A stretch of DNA of 64,000 nt from Xanthostigma xanthostigma (lineage: Eukaryota; Arthropoda; Insecta; Raphidioptera; Raphidiidae): contig OY754466.1 of assembly GCA_963575645.1 (NCBI GenBank), forward strand, positions 33,078,001-33,142,000, in the 5' to 3' direction. Both the position numbers and the translations under genes were made by a program. Of the stretch, positions 12,650 to 27,600 are shown one piece after another; position 1 is the stretch's first letter; every line of letters starts with the position of its first letter. The notes below the pieces were generated by a model. It worked only from the letters and a program-made list of their open reading frames with translations, did no database searches and had not been told where the DNA came from.

Positions 12650-15600
12650 AAAGCAGTTTTTACTAGCTTTATGACAATTAGGGGCAAATGAGTCCTTATA
12701 GGCAAAATTGCTTTATTTCATTAGGGTAAGTCTATTTACACTATAACATTCAGGTTTCGATCTTTCTCTCATAAGAAAATGCAAACTGCATATTAGCCAT
12801 TATTTAAACGCAGACAAGCAGTTTTTACATGCTTTACGACAATTAGGTGCAAATGAGTCTTTATAGGCAAAATTGCTTTATTTCATGAGGGTAAGTCTAT
12901 TTACACTATAACATTTAGGTTTGGATCATTCTTTCATAAGAAAATGCAAACTGCATATTTACTATCATTTTAACGCATACAAGCAGTTTTTACATGCTTT
13001 ATGACTATTAGGGGCAAACGAGTCCTTATAGGCAAAATTGCTTTATTTCATGAAGGTAAGTCTATTTACACTATAACATTCAGGTTTGGATCATTCTCTC
13101 ATAAGAAAATGCAAACTGCATATTAACCATTTTTTTAACGCTGACAAGCAGTTTTTACATGCTTTATGACAATTAGACGCAAATGAGTCTTTATAGGCAA
13201 AATTGCTTTATTTCATGAAGGTCAGTCTATTTAGACTATAAGATTCAGGTTTGGATCATTCTCTCATAAGAAAATGTAAACTGCATATTAACCATTATTT
13301 AAACGCAGACAAGCAGTTTTTACATGCTTCACGACAATTGCGTGCAAATGAGTCCTTATAGGCAAAATTGCGTTATTTTACAAAGGTAAATCTATTTTTA
13401 CTATAACATTCAGGTTTGGATCGTTCTCTCATAAGAAAATGCAAACTGCATATTAACTATTATTTTAACGCATACAAGCAGTTTTTACATGCTTTATGAC
13501 AATTAGGAACAAATGAGTCCTTATAGGCAAAATTGCTTTATTTCATTAAGGTAAGTATATTTAGACTATAACATTCAGGTTTGGATCATTCTCTCATAAG
13601 AAAATGCTAACTGCATATTAACCATTATTTTAACGCTGACAAGCAGTTTTTACATGCTTTACGACAATTAGGTGCAAATGAGTCCTTATAGGCAAAATTG
13701 CTTTATTTCATGAGGGTAAGTCTATTTACACTATAACATTCAGGTTTAGATCATTCTCTCATAAGAAAATGCAAACTGCATATTAACTATTAGTTTAACG
13801 CATACAAGCAGTTTTTACAAGCATTATGACAATTAGGTGCAAATGAGTCCTTATAGGCAAAATTGCTTTATTTCATGAGGGTTAGTCTATTTACACTATA
13901 ACATTTAGGTTTGGATCATTATCTCATAAGAAAATGCAAACTGCATATTTAGTATCATTTTAAAGCATTTAAGCAGTTTTTACATGCTTTATGACAATTA
14001 GGTGCAAATGAGTCCTTATAGGCAAAATTGCTTTATTTCATGAGGGTAAGTATATTTACACTATAACATTCAGGTTTGGATTTTTCTCTCATAAGAAAAT
14101 GCAAACTGCATATTAACCATTATTTTAACGCATACAAGCAGTTTTTACATGCTTTATGACAATTAGGGGCAAATGAGCCCTTATAGGCTAAACTGCTTTA
14201 TTTCATGAAGGTTAGTCTATTTACACTATAACATTCAGGTTTGGATCATTCTCTCATAAGAAAATGCAAACTGCATATTAACCATTATTTTAACGCAGAC
14301 AAGCAGTTTTTACATGCTTCACGACAATTGCGTGCAAATGAGTCCTTATAGGCAAAATTGCTTTATTTTACAAAGGTAAGACTATTTACACTATAACATT
14401 CAGGTTTGGATCATTCTCTCATAAGAAAATGCAAACTGCATATTAACCATTATTTTAACGCATACAAGCAGTTTTTACATGCTTTATGACAATTAGGGGC
14501 AAATGAGTCCTTATAGGCAAAATTGCTTTATTTTACAAAGGTATGTCTATTTACACTATAACATTCAGGTTTTGATCATTCTCTCATATGAAAATGCAAA
14601 CTGCATATTAACCATTATTTTAACGCATACAAGCAGTTTTTACATGCTTTATGACAATTAGGGGCAAATGAGTCCTTATAGGCAAAATTGCTTTATTTCA
14701 TGTAGGGTAAGTCTATTTACACTATAACATTCAGAGTTGGATCTTTCTCTCATAAGAAAATGCAAACTGCATATTAACCATTATTTAAACGCAGACAAGC
14801 AGTTTTTACATGCTTTACGACAATTAGGTGCAAATGAGTCTTTATAGGCAAAATTGCTTTATTTCATGAGGGTAAGTCTATTAACACTATAACTTTCAGG
14901 TTTGGATCATTCTCTCATAAGAAAATGCAAACTGCATATTAACCATTATTTTAACGCATACAAGCAGTTTTTACAAGCTTTATGACAATTAGGTGCAAAT
15001 GAGTCCTTATAGGCAAAATTTCCTAATTTCATGAGGGTTAGTCTATTTACACTATAACATTTAGGTTTGGATCATTCTTTCATAAGAAAATGCAAACTGC
15101 ATATTTACTATCATTTTAACGAATACAAGCAGTTTTTACATGCTTTATGACAATTAGGTGCAAATGAGTCTTTATAGGCAAAATTGCTTTATTTCATGAG
15201 GGTAAGTCTATTAACACTATAACTTTCAGGTTTGGATCATTCTCTCATAAGAAAATGCAAACTGCATATTAACCATTATTTTAACGCATACAAGCAGTTT
15301 TTACAAGCTTTATGACAATTAGGGGCAAATGGGTCCTTATAGGCAAAATTGCTTTATTTCATTAAGGTAAGTATATTTAGACTATTACATTCAGGTTTGG
15401 ATCATTCTCTCATAAGAAAATGCAAACTGCATATTAACCATTATTTTAACGCATACAAGCAGTTTTTACATGCTTTATGACAATTGGGGGCAAATAAGTC
15501 CTTATAGGCAAAATTGCTTTATTTCATGAAGGTAAGTCTATTTACACTATAACATTCAGGTTTGGATCATTCTCTCATAAGAAAATGCAAACTGCATATT

Positions 15601-18600
15601 AACCATTATTTTAACGCATACAAGCAGTTTTTACATGCTTTATGACAATTAGGTGCAAATGAGTCCTTATAGGCAAAATTGCTTTATTTCATGAGGGTTA
15701 GTCTATTTACACTATAACAATTAGGTTTGGATCATTATCTCATAAGAAAATGCAAACTGCATATTTACTATCATTTTAAAGCATTTAAGCAGTTTTTACA
15801 TGCTTTATGACAATTAGGTGCAAATGAGTCCTTATAGGCAAAATTGCTTTATTTCATGAGGGTAAGTCTATTTTCACTATAACATTCAGGTTTGGATCAT
15901 TCTCTCATAAGAAAATGCAAACTGCATATTAACCATTTTTTTAACGCTGACAAGCAGTTTTCACATGCTTTATGACAATTAGACGCAAATTAGTCTTTAT
16001 AGGCAAAATTGCTTTATTTCATGAAGGTCAGTCTATTTAGACTATAAGATTCAGGTTTGGATCATTCTCTCATAAGAAAATGTAAACTGCATATTAACCA
16101 TTATTTTAACGCAGACAAGCAGTTTTTACATGCTTCACGACAATTGCGTGCAAATAAGTCCTTATAGGCAAAATTGCGTTATTTTACAAAGGTAAGTCTA
16201 TTTTCACTATAACATTCAGGTTTGGATCGTTCTCTCATAAGAAAATGCAAACTGCATATTTACTATCATTTTAAAGCATTTAAGCAGTTTTTACATGCTT
16301 TATGACAATTAGGGGCAAATGGGTCCTTATAGGCAAAATTGCTTTATTTCATGAAGGTTAGTCTATTTGCACTATAACATTCAGGTTTGGATTATTCTCT
16401 CATAAGAAAATGCAAACTGCATATTAACCATTATTTTAACGCAGACAAACAGTTTTTACATGCTTTACGACAATTAGGTGCAAATGAGTCCTTATAAGCG
16501 AAATTGCTTTATTTCACAAAGGTAAGTTTACTTACACTATAACATTCAGGCTTGGATCATTCTCTCACAAGAAAATGCAAACTGCATATTAACTATTATT
16601 TTAACGCATACAAGCAGTTTTTACATGCTTTATGACAATTAGGTGCAAATGAGTCCTTATAGGCAAAATTGCTTTATTTCATGAAGGTTAGTCTATTTAC
16701 ACTATAACATTTAGGTTTGGATCATTCTCTCATAAGAAAATGCAAACTGCATATTAACCATTATTTTAACGCATACAAGCAGTTTTTACATGCTTTATGA
16801 CAATTAGGGGCAAATAAGTCCTTATAGGCAAAATTGCTTTATTTCGTGAAGGTAAGTCTATTTACACTATAACATTCAGGTTTGGATCATTCTCTCATAA
16901 GAAAATGCAAACTGCATATTAACCATTATTTTAACGCAGACAAGCAGTTTTTACATGCTTCACGACAATTGCGTGCAAATGAGTCCTTATAGGCAAAATT
17001 GCTTTATTTCATGAGGGTAAGTCTATTTACACTATAACATTCAGGTTTGGATCATTCTCTCATAAGAAAATGCAAACTGCATATTAACCATTATTTTAAC
17101 GCATACAAGCAGTTTTTACATGCTTTATGACAATTAGGGGCAAATAAGTCCTTATAGGCAAAATTGCTTTATTTTGTGAAGGTAAGTCTATTTACACTAT
17201 AACATTCAGGTTTGGATCATTCTCTCATAAGAAAATGCAAACTGCATATTAACCATTATTTTAACGCAGACAAGCAGTTTTTACATGCTTTACGACAATT
17301 AGGTGCAAATGAGTCCTTATAGGCAAAATTGCTTTATTTCATGAGGGTTAGTCTATTTACACTATAACATTTAGGTTTGGATCATTCTCTCATAAGAAAA
17401 TGCAAACTGCATATTTACTATCATTTTAACGCTTACAAGCAGTTTTTACATGCTTTATGACAATTAGGTGCAAATAAGTCCTTATAGGCAAAATTGCTTT
17501 ATTTCATGAGGGTAAGTCTATTTACACTATAACATTCAGGTTTGGATCATTCTCTCATAAGAAAATGCAAACTGCATATTAACCATTCTTTTAACGCATA
17601 CAAGCAGTTTTTACATGATTTATGACAATTAGGGGCAAATTGGTCCTTATAGGCAAAATTGCTTTATTTCATGAAAGGTAAGTCTATTTACACTATAACA
17701 TTCAGGTTTGGATCTTTCTCTCATAAGAAAATGCAAACTGCATATATACCATTATTTAAACGCAGACAAGCAGTTTTTACATGCTTTACGACAATTAGGT
17801 GCAAATGAGTCTTTATAGGCAAAATTGCTTTATTTCATGAGGGTAAGTCTATTAACACTATAACTTTCAGGTTTGGATCATTCTCTCATAAGAAAATGCA
17901 AACTACATATTAACCATTATTTTAACGCATACAAGCAGTTTTTACAAGCTTTATGACAATTAGGGGCAAATGGGTCCTTATAGGCAAAATTGCTTTATTT
18001 CATTAAGGTAAGTATATTTAGACTATAACATTCAGGTTTGGATCATTCTCTCATAAGAAAATGCAAACTGCATATTAACCATTATTTTAACGCTGACAAG
18101 CAGTTTTTACATGCTTTACGACAATTAGGTGCAAATGAGTCCTTATAGGCAAAATTGCTTTATTTCATGAGGGTAAGTCTATTTACACTATAACATTCAG
18201 GTTTGGATCATTCTCTCATAAGAAAATGCAAACTGCATATTAAAAATTATTTCAACGCATACAAGCAGTTTTTACATGCTTTATGACAATTGGGGGCAAA
18301 TAAGTCCTTATAGGCAAAATTGCTTTATTTCATGAAGGTAAGTCTATTTACACTATAACATTCAGGTTTGGATCATTCTCTCATAAGAAAATGCAAACTG
18401 CATATTAACTATTAGTTTAACGCATACAAGCAGTTTTTACAAGCTTTATGACAATTAGGTGCAAATGAGTCCTTATAGGCAAAATTGCTTTATTTCATGA
18501 GGGTTAGTCTATTTACACTATAACATTTAGGTTTGGATCATTCTCTCATAAGAAAATGCAAACTGCATATTTACTATCATTTTAACGCATTTAAGCAGTT

Positions 18601-21600
18601 TTTACATGCTTTATGACAATTAGGTGCAAATGAGTCCTTATAGGCAAAATTGCTTTATTTCATGAGGGTAAGTCTATTTACACTATAACATTCAGGTTTG
18701 GATTATTCTCTCATAAGAAAATGCAAACTGCATATTAACCATTATTTTAACGCATACAAGCAGTTTTTACATGCTTAATGACAATTAGGGGCAAATGAGT
18801 CCTTATAGGCTAAACTGCTTTATTTCATGAAGGTTAGTCTATTTACACTATAACATTCAGATTTGGATCATTCTCTCATAAGAAAATGCAAACTGCATAT
18901 TAACCATTATTTTAACGCAGACAAGCAGTTTTTACATGCTTCACGACAATTGCGTGCAAATGAGTCCTTATAGGCAAAATTGCTTTATTTTACAAAGGTA
19001 AGACTATTTACACTATAACATTCAGGTTTGGATCATTCTCTCATAAGAAAATGCAAAGTGCATATTAACCATTATTTTAACGCATACAAGCAGTTTTTAC
19101 AAGCTTTATGACAATTAGGTGCAAATGTGTCTATATAGGCAAAATTGCTTAATTTTATGAGGGTTAGTCTATTTACACTATAACATTTAGGTTTGGATCA
19201 TTCTTTCATAAGAAAATGCAAACTGCATATTTACTATCATTTTAACGCATACAAGCAGTTTTTACATGCTTTATGACAATTAGGTGCAAATGAGTCCTTA
19301 TAGGCAAAATTGCTTTATTTCATGAGGGTAAGTCTATTTACACTATAACATTCAGGTTTGGATCATTCTCTCATAAGAAAATGCAAACTGCATATTAACC
19401 ATTATTTTAACGCATACAAGCAGTTTTTACATGCTTTATGACAATTAGGGGCAAATGGGTCCTTATAGGCAAAATTGCTTTATTTCATGAAGGTTAGTCT
19501 ATTTACACTATAACATTCAGGTTTGGATTTTTCTCTCAAAAGAAAATGCAAACTGCAGATTAACCATTATTTTAACGCAGACAAGCAGTTTTTACATGCT
19601 TCACGACAATTGCGTGCAAATGAGTCCTTATAGGCAAAATTGCTTTATTTTACAAAGGTAAGTCTATTTACACTATAACATTCAGGTTTGGATCATTCTC
19701 TCATAAGAAAATGCAAACTGCATATTAACCATTATTTTAACGCATACAAGCAGTTTTTACATGCTTTATGACAATTAGGGGCAAATGAGTCCTTATAGGC
19801 AAAATTGCTTTATTTCATTAGGGTAAGTCTATTTACACTATAACATTCAGGTTTGGATCTTTCTCTCATAAGAAAATGCAAACTGCATATTAGCCATTAT
19901 TTAAACGCAGACAAGCAGTTTTTACATGCTTTACGACAATTAGGTGCAATGAGTCTTTATAGGCAAAATTGCTTTATTTCATGAGGGTAAGTCTATTTAC
20001 ACTATAACATTTAGGTTTGGATCATTCTTTCATAAGAAAATGCAAACTGCATATTTACTATCATTTTAACGCATACAAGCAGTTTTTACATGCTTTATGA
20101 CTATTAGGGGCAAACGAGTCCTTATAGGCAAAATTGCTTTATTTCATGAAGGTAAGTCTATTTACACTATAACATTCAGGTTTGGATCATTCTCTCATAA
20201 GAAAATGCAAACTGCATATTAACCATTTTTTTAACGCTGACAAGCAGTTTTTAAATGCTTTATGAGAATTAGACGCAAATGAGTCTTTATAGGCAAAATT
20301 GCTTTATTTCATGAAGGTCAGTCGATTTAGACTATAAGATTCAGGTTTGGATCATTCTCTCATAAGAAAATGTAAACTGCATATTAACCATTATTTTAAC
20401 GCAGACAAGCAGTTTTTACATGCTTCACGACAATTGCGTGCAAATGAGTCCTTATAGGCAAAATTGCGTTATTTTACAAAGGTAAGTCTATTTTCACTAT
20501 AACATTCAGGTTTGGATCGTTCTCTCATAAGAAAATGCAAACTGCATATTAACTATTATTTTAACGCATAAAAGCAGTTTTTACATGCTTTATGACAATT
20601 AGGGGCAAATGAGTCCTTATAGGCAAAATTGCTTTATTTCATTAAGGTAAGTATATTTAGACTATAACATTCAGGTTTGGATCATTCTCTCATAAGAAAA
20701 TGCAAACTGCATATTAACCATTATTTTAACGCTGACAAGCAGTTTTTACATGCTTTACGACAATTAGGTGCAAATGAGTCCTTATAGGCAAAATTGCTTT
20801 ATTTCATGAGGGTAAGTCTATTTACACTATAACATTCAGGTTTAGATCATTCTCTCATAAGAAAATGCAAACTGCATATTAACTATTAGTTTAACGCATA
20901 CAAGCAGTTTTTACAAGCATTATGACAATTAGGTGCAAATGAGTCCTTATAGGCAAAATTGCTTTATTTCATGAGGGTTAGTCTATTTACACTATAACAT
21001 TTAGGTTTGGATCATTATCTCATAAGAAAATGCAAACTGCATATTTACTATCATTTTAAAGCATTTAAGCAGTTTTTACATGCTTTATGACAATTAGGTG
21101 CAAATGAGTCCTTATAGGCAAAATTGCTTTATTTCATGAGGGTAAGTATATTTACACTATAACATTCAGGTTTGGATTTTTCTCTCATAAGAAAATGCAA
21201 ACTGCATATTAACCATTATTTTAACGCATACAAGCAGTTTTTACATGCTTTATGACAATTAGGGGCAAATGAGCCCTTATAGGCTAAACTGCTTTATTTC
21301 ATGAAGGTTAGTCTATTTACACTATAACATTCAGGTTTGGATCATTCTCTCATAAGAAAATGCAAACTGCATATTAACCATTATTTTAACGCAGACAAGC
21401 AGTTTTTACATGCTTCACGACAATTGCGTGCAAATGAGTCCTTATAGGCAAAATTGCTTTATTTTACAAAGGTAAGACTATTTACACTATAACATTCAGG
21501 TTTGGATCATTCTCTCATAAGAAAATGCAAACTGCATATTAACCATTATTTTAACGCATACAAGCAGTTTTTACATGCTTTATGACAATTAGGGGCAAAT

Positions 21601-22630
21601 GAGTCCTTATAGGCAAAATTGCTTTATTTTACAAAGGTATGTCTATTTACACTATAACATTCAGGTTTTGATCATTCTCTCATAAGAAAATGCAAACTGC
21701 ATATTAACCATTATTTTAACGCATACAAGCAGTTTTTACATGCTTTATGACAATTAGGGGCAAATGAGTCCTTATAGGCAAAATTGCTTTATTTCATGTA
21801 GGGTAAGTCTATTTACACTATAACATTCAGAGTTGGATCTTTCTCTCATAAGAAAATGCAAACTGCATATTAACCATTATTTAAACGCATACAAGCAGTT
21901 TTTACAAGCTTTATGACAATTGGGTGCAAATGAGTCCTTATAGGCAAAATTGCTTTATTTTATGAGGGTTAGTCTATTTACACTATAACATTTAGGTTTG
22001 GATCATTCTTTCATAAGAAAATGCAAACTGCATATTTACTATCATTTTAACGCATACAAGCAGTTTTTACATGCTTTATGACAATTAGGTGCAAATGAGT
22101 CCTTATAGGCAAAATTGCTTTATTTCATGAAGGTTCGTCTATTTACACTATAACATTCAGGTTTGGATTATTCTCTCATAAGACAATGCAAGCTGCATAT
22201 TAACCATTATTTTAACGCAGACAAGCAGTTTTTACATGCTTTACGACAATTAGGTGCACATGAGTCCTTATAGGCGAAATTGCTTTATTTCACAAAGGTA
22301 AGTTTACTTACACTATAACATTCAGGTTTGGATCATTCTCTCACAAGAAAATGCAAACTGCATATTAACTATTATTTTAACGCATACAAGCAGTTTTTAC
22401 ATGCTTTATGACAATTAGGAGAAAATGGGTCCTTATAGGCAAAATTGCTTTATTTCATGAAGGTTAGTCTATTTACACTATAACATTCAGGTTTGGATCA
22501 TTCTCTCATAAGAAAATGCAAACTGCATATTAACCATTATTTTAACGCATACAAGCAGTTTTTACATGCTTTATGACAATTAGGGGCAAATGGGTCCTTA
22601 TAGGCAAAATTGCTTTATTTCATGAAGGTT

Positions 22631-23538
22631 AGTCTATTTACACTATAACATTCAGGTTTGGATCATATTCTCATAAGAAAATGCAAACTGCATATTAACC
22701 ATTATTTTAACGCAGACAAGCAGTTTTTACATGCTTCACGACAATTGCGTGCAAATGAGTCTTTATAGGCAAAATTGCTTTATTTTACAAAGGTATGTCT
22801 ATTTACACTATAACATTTAGGTTTGGATCTGTCTCTCATAAGAAAATGGAAACTGCATATTAACCATTATTTTACCGCAGACAAGCAGTTTTTACATGCT
22901 TTACGACAATTAGGTGCAAATGAGTCCTTATAGACAAAATTGCTTTATTTCATGAGGGTAAGTCTATTTACACTATAACATTCAGGTTTGGATCATTCTC
23001 TCATAAGAAAATGCAAACTGCATATTAACCATTATTTTAACGCATACAAGCAGTTTTTACATGCTTTATGACAATTAGGGGCAAATGGGTCCTTATAGGC
23101 AAAATTGCTTTATTTCATGAAGGTTAGTCTATTTACACTATAACATTCAGGTTTGGATTATTCTCTCAAAAGAAAATGCAAACTGCATATTAACCATTAT
23201 TTTAACGCAGACAAGCAGTTTTTACATGCTTCACGACAATTGCGTGCAAATGAGTCCTTATAGGCAAAATTGCTTTATTTTACAAAGGTAAGTCTATTTA
23301 CACTATAACATTCAGGTTTGGATCATTCTCTCATAAGAAAATGCAAACTGCATATTAACCATTATTTTAACGCATACAAGCAGTTTTTACATGCTTTATG
23401 ACAATTAGGGGCAAATGTTTCCTTATAGGCAAAATTGCTTTAATTCATTAAGGTAAGTATATTTAGACTATTACATTCAGGTTTGGATCATTCTCTCATA
23501 AGAAAATGCAAACTGCATATTAACCATTATTTTAACGC
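22631..23538 (+). repeat. Satellite duplication block, 7-monomer offset (copy 1)
   Basis: A 908-bp run that matches 23786-24693 at an offset of 1,155 bp (7 x 165). It shares the unusual GGATCATATTCTCATAAG and GGATCTGTCTCTC variants, the TTTTACCGCAG variant and TGTTTCCTTATAGG. About three differences are seen. Confidence 0.8.
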
Positions 23539-23785
23539 ATACAAGCAGTTTTTACATGCTTTATGACAATTAGGTGCAAATGAGTCCTTATAGGCAAAAT
23601 TGCTTTATTTCATGAGGGTTAGTCTATTTACACTATAACATTTAGGTTTGGATCATTATCTCATAAGAAAATGCAAACTGCATATTTACTATCATTTTAA
23701 AGCATTTAAGCAGTTTTTACATGCTTTATGACAATTAGGTGCAAATGAGTCCTTATAGGCAAAATTGCTTTATTTTATGAGGGTA

Positions 23786-24693
23786 AGTCTATTTACACTA
23801 TAACATTCAGGTTTGGATCATATTCTCATAAGAAAATGCAAACTGCATATTAACCATTATTTTAACGCAGACAAGCAGTTTTTACATGCTTCACGACAAT
23901 TGCGTGCAAATGAGTCTTTATAGGCAAAATTGCTTTATTTTACAAAGGTATGTCTATTTACACTATAACATTTAGGTTTGGATCTGTCTCTCATAAGAAA
24001 ATGCAAACTGCATATTAACCATTATTTTACCGCAGACAAGCAGTTTTTACATGCTTTACGACAATTAGGTGCAAATGAGTCCTTATAGGCAAAATTGCTT
24101 TATTTCATGAGGGTAAGTCTATTTACACTATAACATTCAGGTTTGGATCATTCTCTCATAAGAAAATGCAAACTGCATATTAACCATTATTTTAACGCAT
24201 ACAAGCAGTTTTTACATGCTTTATGACAATTAGGGGCAAATGGGTCCTTATAGGCAAAATTGCTTTATTTCATGAAGGTTAGTCTATTTACACTATAACA
24301 TTCAGGTTTGGATTATTCTCTCAAAAGAAAATGCAAACTGCATATTAACCATTATTTTAACGCAGACAAGCAGTTTTTACATGCTTCACGACAATTGCGT
24401 GCAAATGAGTCCTTATAGGCAAAATTGCTTTATTTTACAAAGGTAAGTCTATTTACACTATAACATTCAGGTTTGGATCATTCTCTCATAAGAAAATGCA
24501 AACTGCATATTAACCATTATTTTAACGCATACAAGCAGTTTTTACATGCTTTATGACAATTAGGGGCAAATGTTTCCTTATAGGCAAAATTGCTTTGTTT
24601 CATTAAGGTAAGTATATTTAGACTATTACATTCAGGTTTGGATCATTCTCTCATAAGAAAATGCAAACTGCATATTAACCATTATTTTAACGC
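23786..24693 (+). repeat. Satellite duplication block, 7-monomer offset (copy 2)
   Basis: Tandem relative of 22631-23538. Both lie inside the 10.56-kb block and so recur again in 36.8-38.9 kb, which shows nested rounds of duplication. Confidence 0.8.
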
Positions 24694-27600
24694 TGACAAG
24701 CAGTTTTTACATGCTTTACGACAATTAGGTGCAAATGAGTCCTTATAGGCAAAATTGCTTTATTTCATGAGGGTAAGTCTATTTACACTATAACATTCAG
24801 GTTTGGATCATTCTCTCATAAGAAAATGCAAACTGCATATTAACCATTATTTTAACGCATACAAGCAGTTTTTACATGCTTTATGACAATTGGGGGCAAA
24901 TAAGTCCTTATAGGCAAAATTGCTTTATTTCATGAAGGTTAGTCTATTTACACTATAACATTCAGGTTTGGATCATTCTCTCATAAGAAAATGCAAACTG
25001 CATATTAACCATTATTTTAACGCATACAAGCAGTTTTTACATGCTTTATGACAATTAGGTGCAAATGAGTCCTTATAGGCAAAATTGCTTTATTTCATGA
25101 GGGTTAGTCTATTTACACTATAACATTTAGGTTTGGATCATTATCTCATAAGAAAATGCAAACTGCATATTTACTATCATTTTAAAGCATTTAAGCAGTT
25201 TTTACATGCTTTATGACAATTAGGGGCAAATGAGCCCTTATAGGCTAAACTGCTTTATTTTATGAAGGTTAGTCTATTTACACTATAACATTCAGGTTTG
25301 GATCATTCTCTCACAAGAAAATGCAAACTGCATATTAACTATTATTTTAACGCATACAAGCAGTTTTTACATGCTTTATGACAATTAGGAGCAAATGGGT
25401 CCTTATAGGCAAAATTGCTTTATTTCATGAAGGTTAGTCTATTTACACTATAACATTCAGGTTTGGATCATTCTCTCATAAGAAAATGCAAACTGCATAT
25501 TAACCATTATTTTAACGCATACAAGCAGTTTTTACATGCTTTATGACAATTAGGGGCAAATGGGTCCTTATAGGCAAAATTGCTTTATTTCATGAAGGTT
25601 AGTCTATTTACACTATAACATTCAGGTTTGGATCATTCTCTCATAAGAAAATGCAAACTGCATATTAACCATTATTTTAACGCAGACAAGCAGTTTTTAC
25701 ATGCTTCACGACAATTGCGTGCAAATGAGTCTTTATAGGCAAAATTGCTTTATTTTACAAAGGTATGTCTATTTACACTATAACATTTAGGTTTGGATCT
25801 GTCTCTCATAAGAAAATGCAAACTGCATATTAACCTTTATTTTACCGCAGACAAGCAGTTTTTACATGCTTTATGACAATTAGGGGCAAATGGGTCCTTA
25901 TAGGCAAAATTGCTTTATTTTACAAAGGTAAGTCTATTTTCACTATAACATTCGGGTTTGGATCATTCTCTCATAAGAAAATGCAAACTGCATATTTACT
26001 ATCATTTTAACCCTTACAAGCAGTTTTTACATGCTTTATGACAATTAGGTGCAAATAAGTCCTTATAGGCAAGATTGCTTTATTTCATGAGGGTAAGTCT
26101 ATTTACACTATAACGTTCAGGTTTGGATCATTCTCTCATAAGAAAATGCAGTCTGCATATTAACCATTATTTTAACGCATACAAGCAGTTTTTACATGGT
26201 TTATGACAATTAGGGGATAATGAGTAATTATAGGCAAAATTGCTTTATTTCATGAGGGTAAGTCTATTTACACTATAACATTCAGGTTTGGTTCATTCTC
26301 TCATAAGAAATTGCAAACTGCATATTAACCATTATTTTAACGCATACAAGCAGTTTTTACATGCTTTATGACAATTAGGGGCAAATAAGTCCTTATAGGC
26401 AAAATTGCTTTATTTCATGAAGGTAAGTCTATTTACACTATAACATTCAGGTTTGGATCATTCTCTCATAAGAAATTGCAAACTGCATATTAACCATTAT
26501 TTTAACGCAGACAAGCAGTTTTTGCATGCTTTACGACAATTAGGTGCAAATGAGTCCATATAGGCAAAATTGCTTTATTTCATGAGGGTTAGTTTATTTA
26601 CACTATAACATTTAGGTTTGGATCATTCTCTCATAAGAAAATGCAAACTGCATATTTACTATCATTTTAACGCTTACAAGCAGTTTTTACATGCTTTATG
26701 ACAATTAGGTGCAAATAAGTCCTTATAGGCAAAATTGCTTTATTTTATGAGTGTAAGTCTATTTACACTATAACATTCAGGTTTGGATCATTCTCTCATA
26801 AGAAAATGCAAACTGCATATTAACCATTATTTTAACGCATACAAGCAGTTTTTACATGCTTTATGACAATTAGGGGCAAATGGGTCCTTATAGGCAAAAT
26901 TGCTTTATTTCATGAGGGTTAGTCTATTTACACTATAACATTTAGGTTTGGATCATTCTCTCATAAGAAAATGCAAACTGCATATATACTATCATTTTAA
27001 CGCTTACAAGCAGTTTTTACATGCTTTATGACAATTAGGGGCAAATAAGTCCTTATAGGCAAAATTGCTTTATATTATGAGGGTTAGTCTATTTACACTA
27101 TAACATTTAGGTTTGGATCATTCTCTCATAAGAAAATGCAAACTGCATATTAACCATTATTTTAACGCATACAAGCAGTTTTTACATGCTTTATGACAAT
27201 TAGGGGCAAATAAGTCCTTATAGGCAAAATTGCTTTATTTCATGAAGGTAAGTCTATTTACACTATAACATTCTGGTTTGGATCATTCTCTCATAAGAAA
27301 ACGCAAACTGCATATTAGTCATTATTTTAACGCAGACAAGCAGTTTTTACATGCTTTACGACAATTAGGTGCAAATGAGTCCTTATAGGCAAAATTGCTT
27401 TATTTCATGAGGGTTAGTCTATTTACACTATAACATTTAGGTTTGGATCATTCTCTCATAAGAAAATGCAAACTGCATATTTACTATCATTTTAACGCTT
27501 ACAAGCAGTTTTTACATGCTTTATGACAATTAGGTGCAAATAAGTCCTTATAGGCAAAATTGCTTTATTTCATGAGGGTAAGTCTATTTACACTATAACA

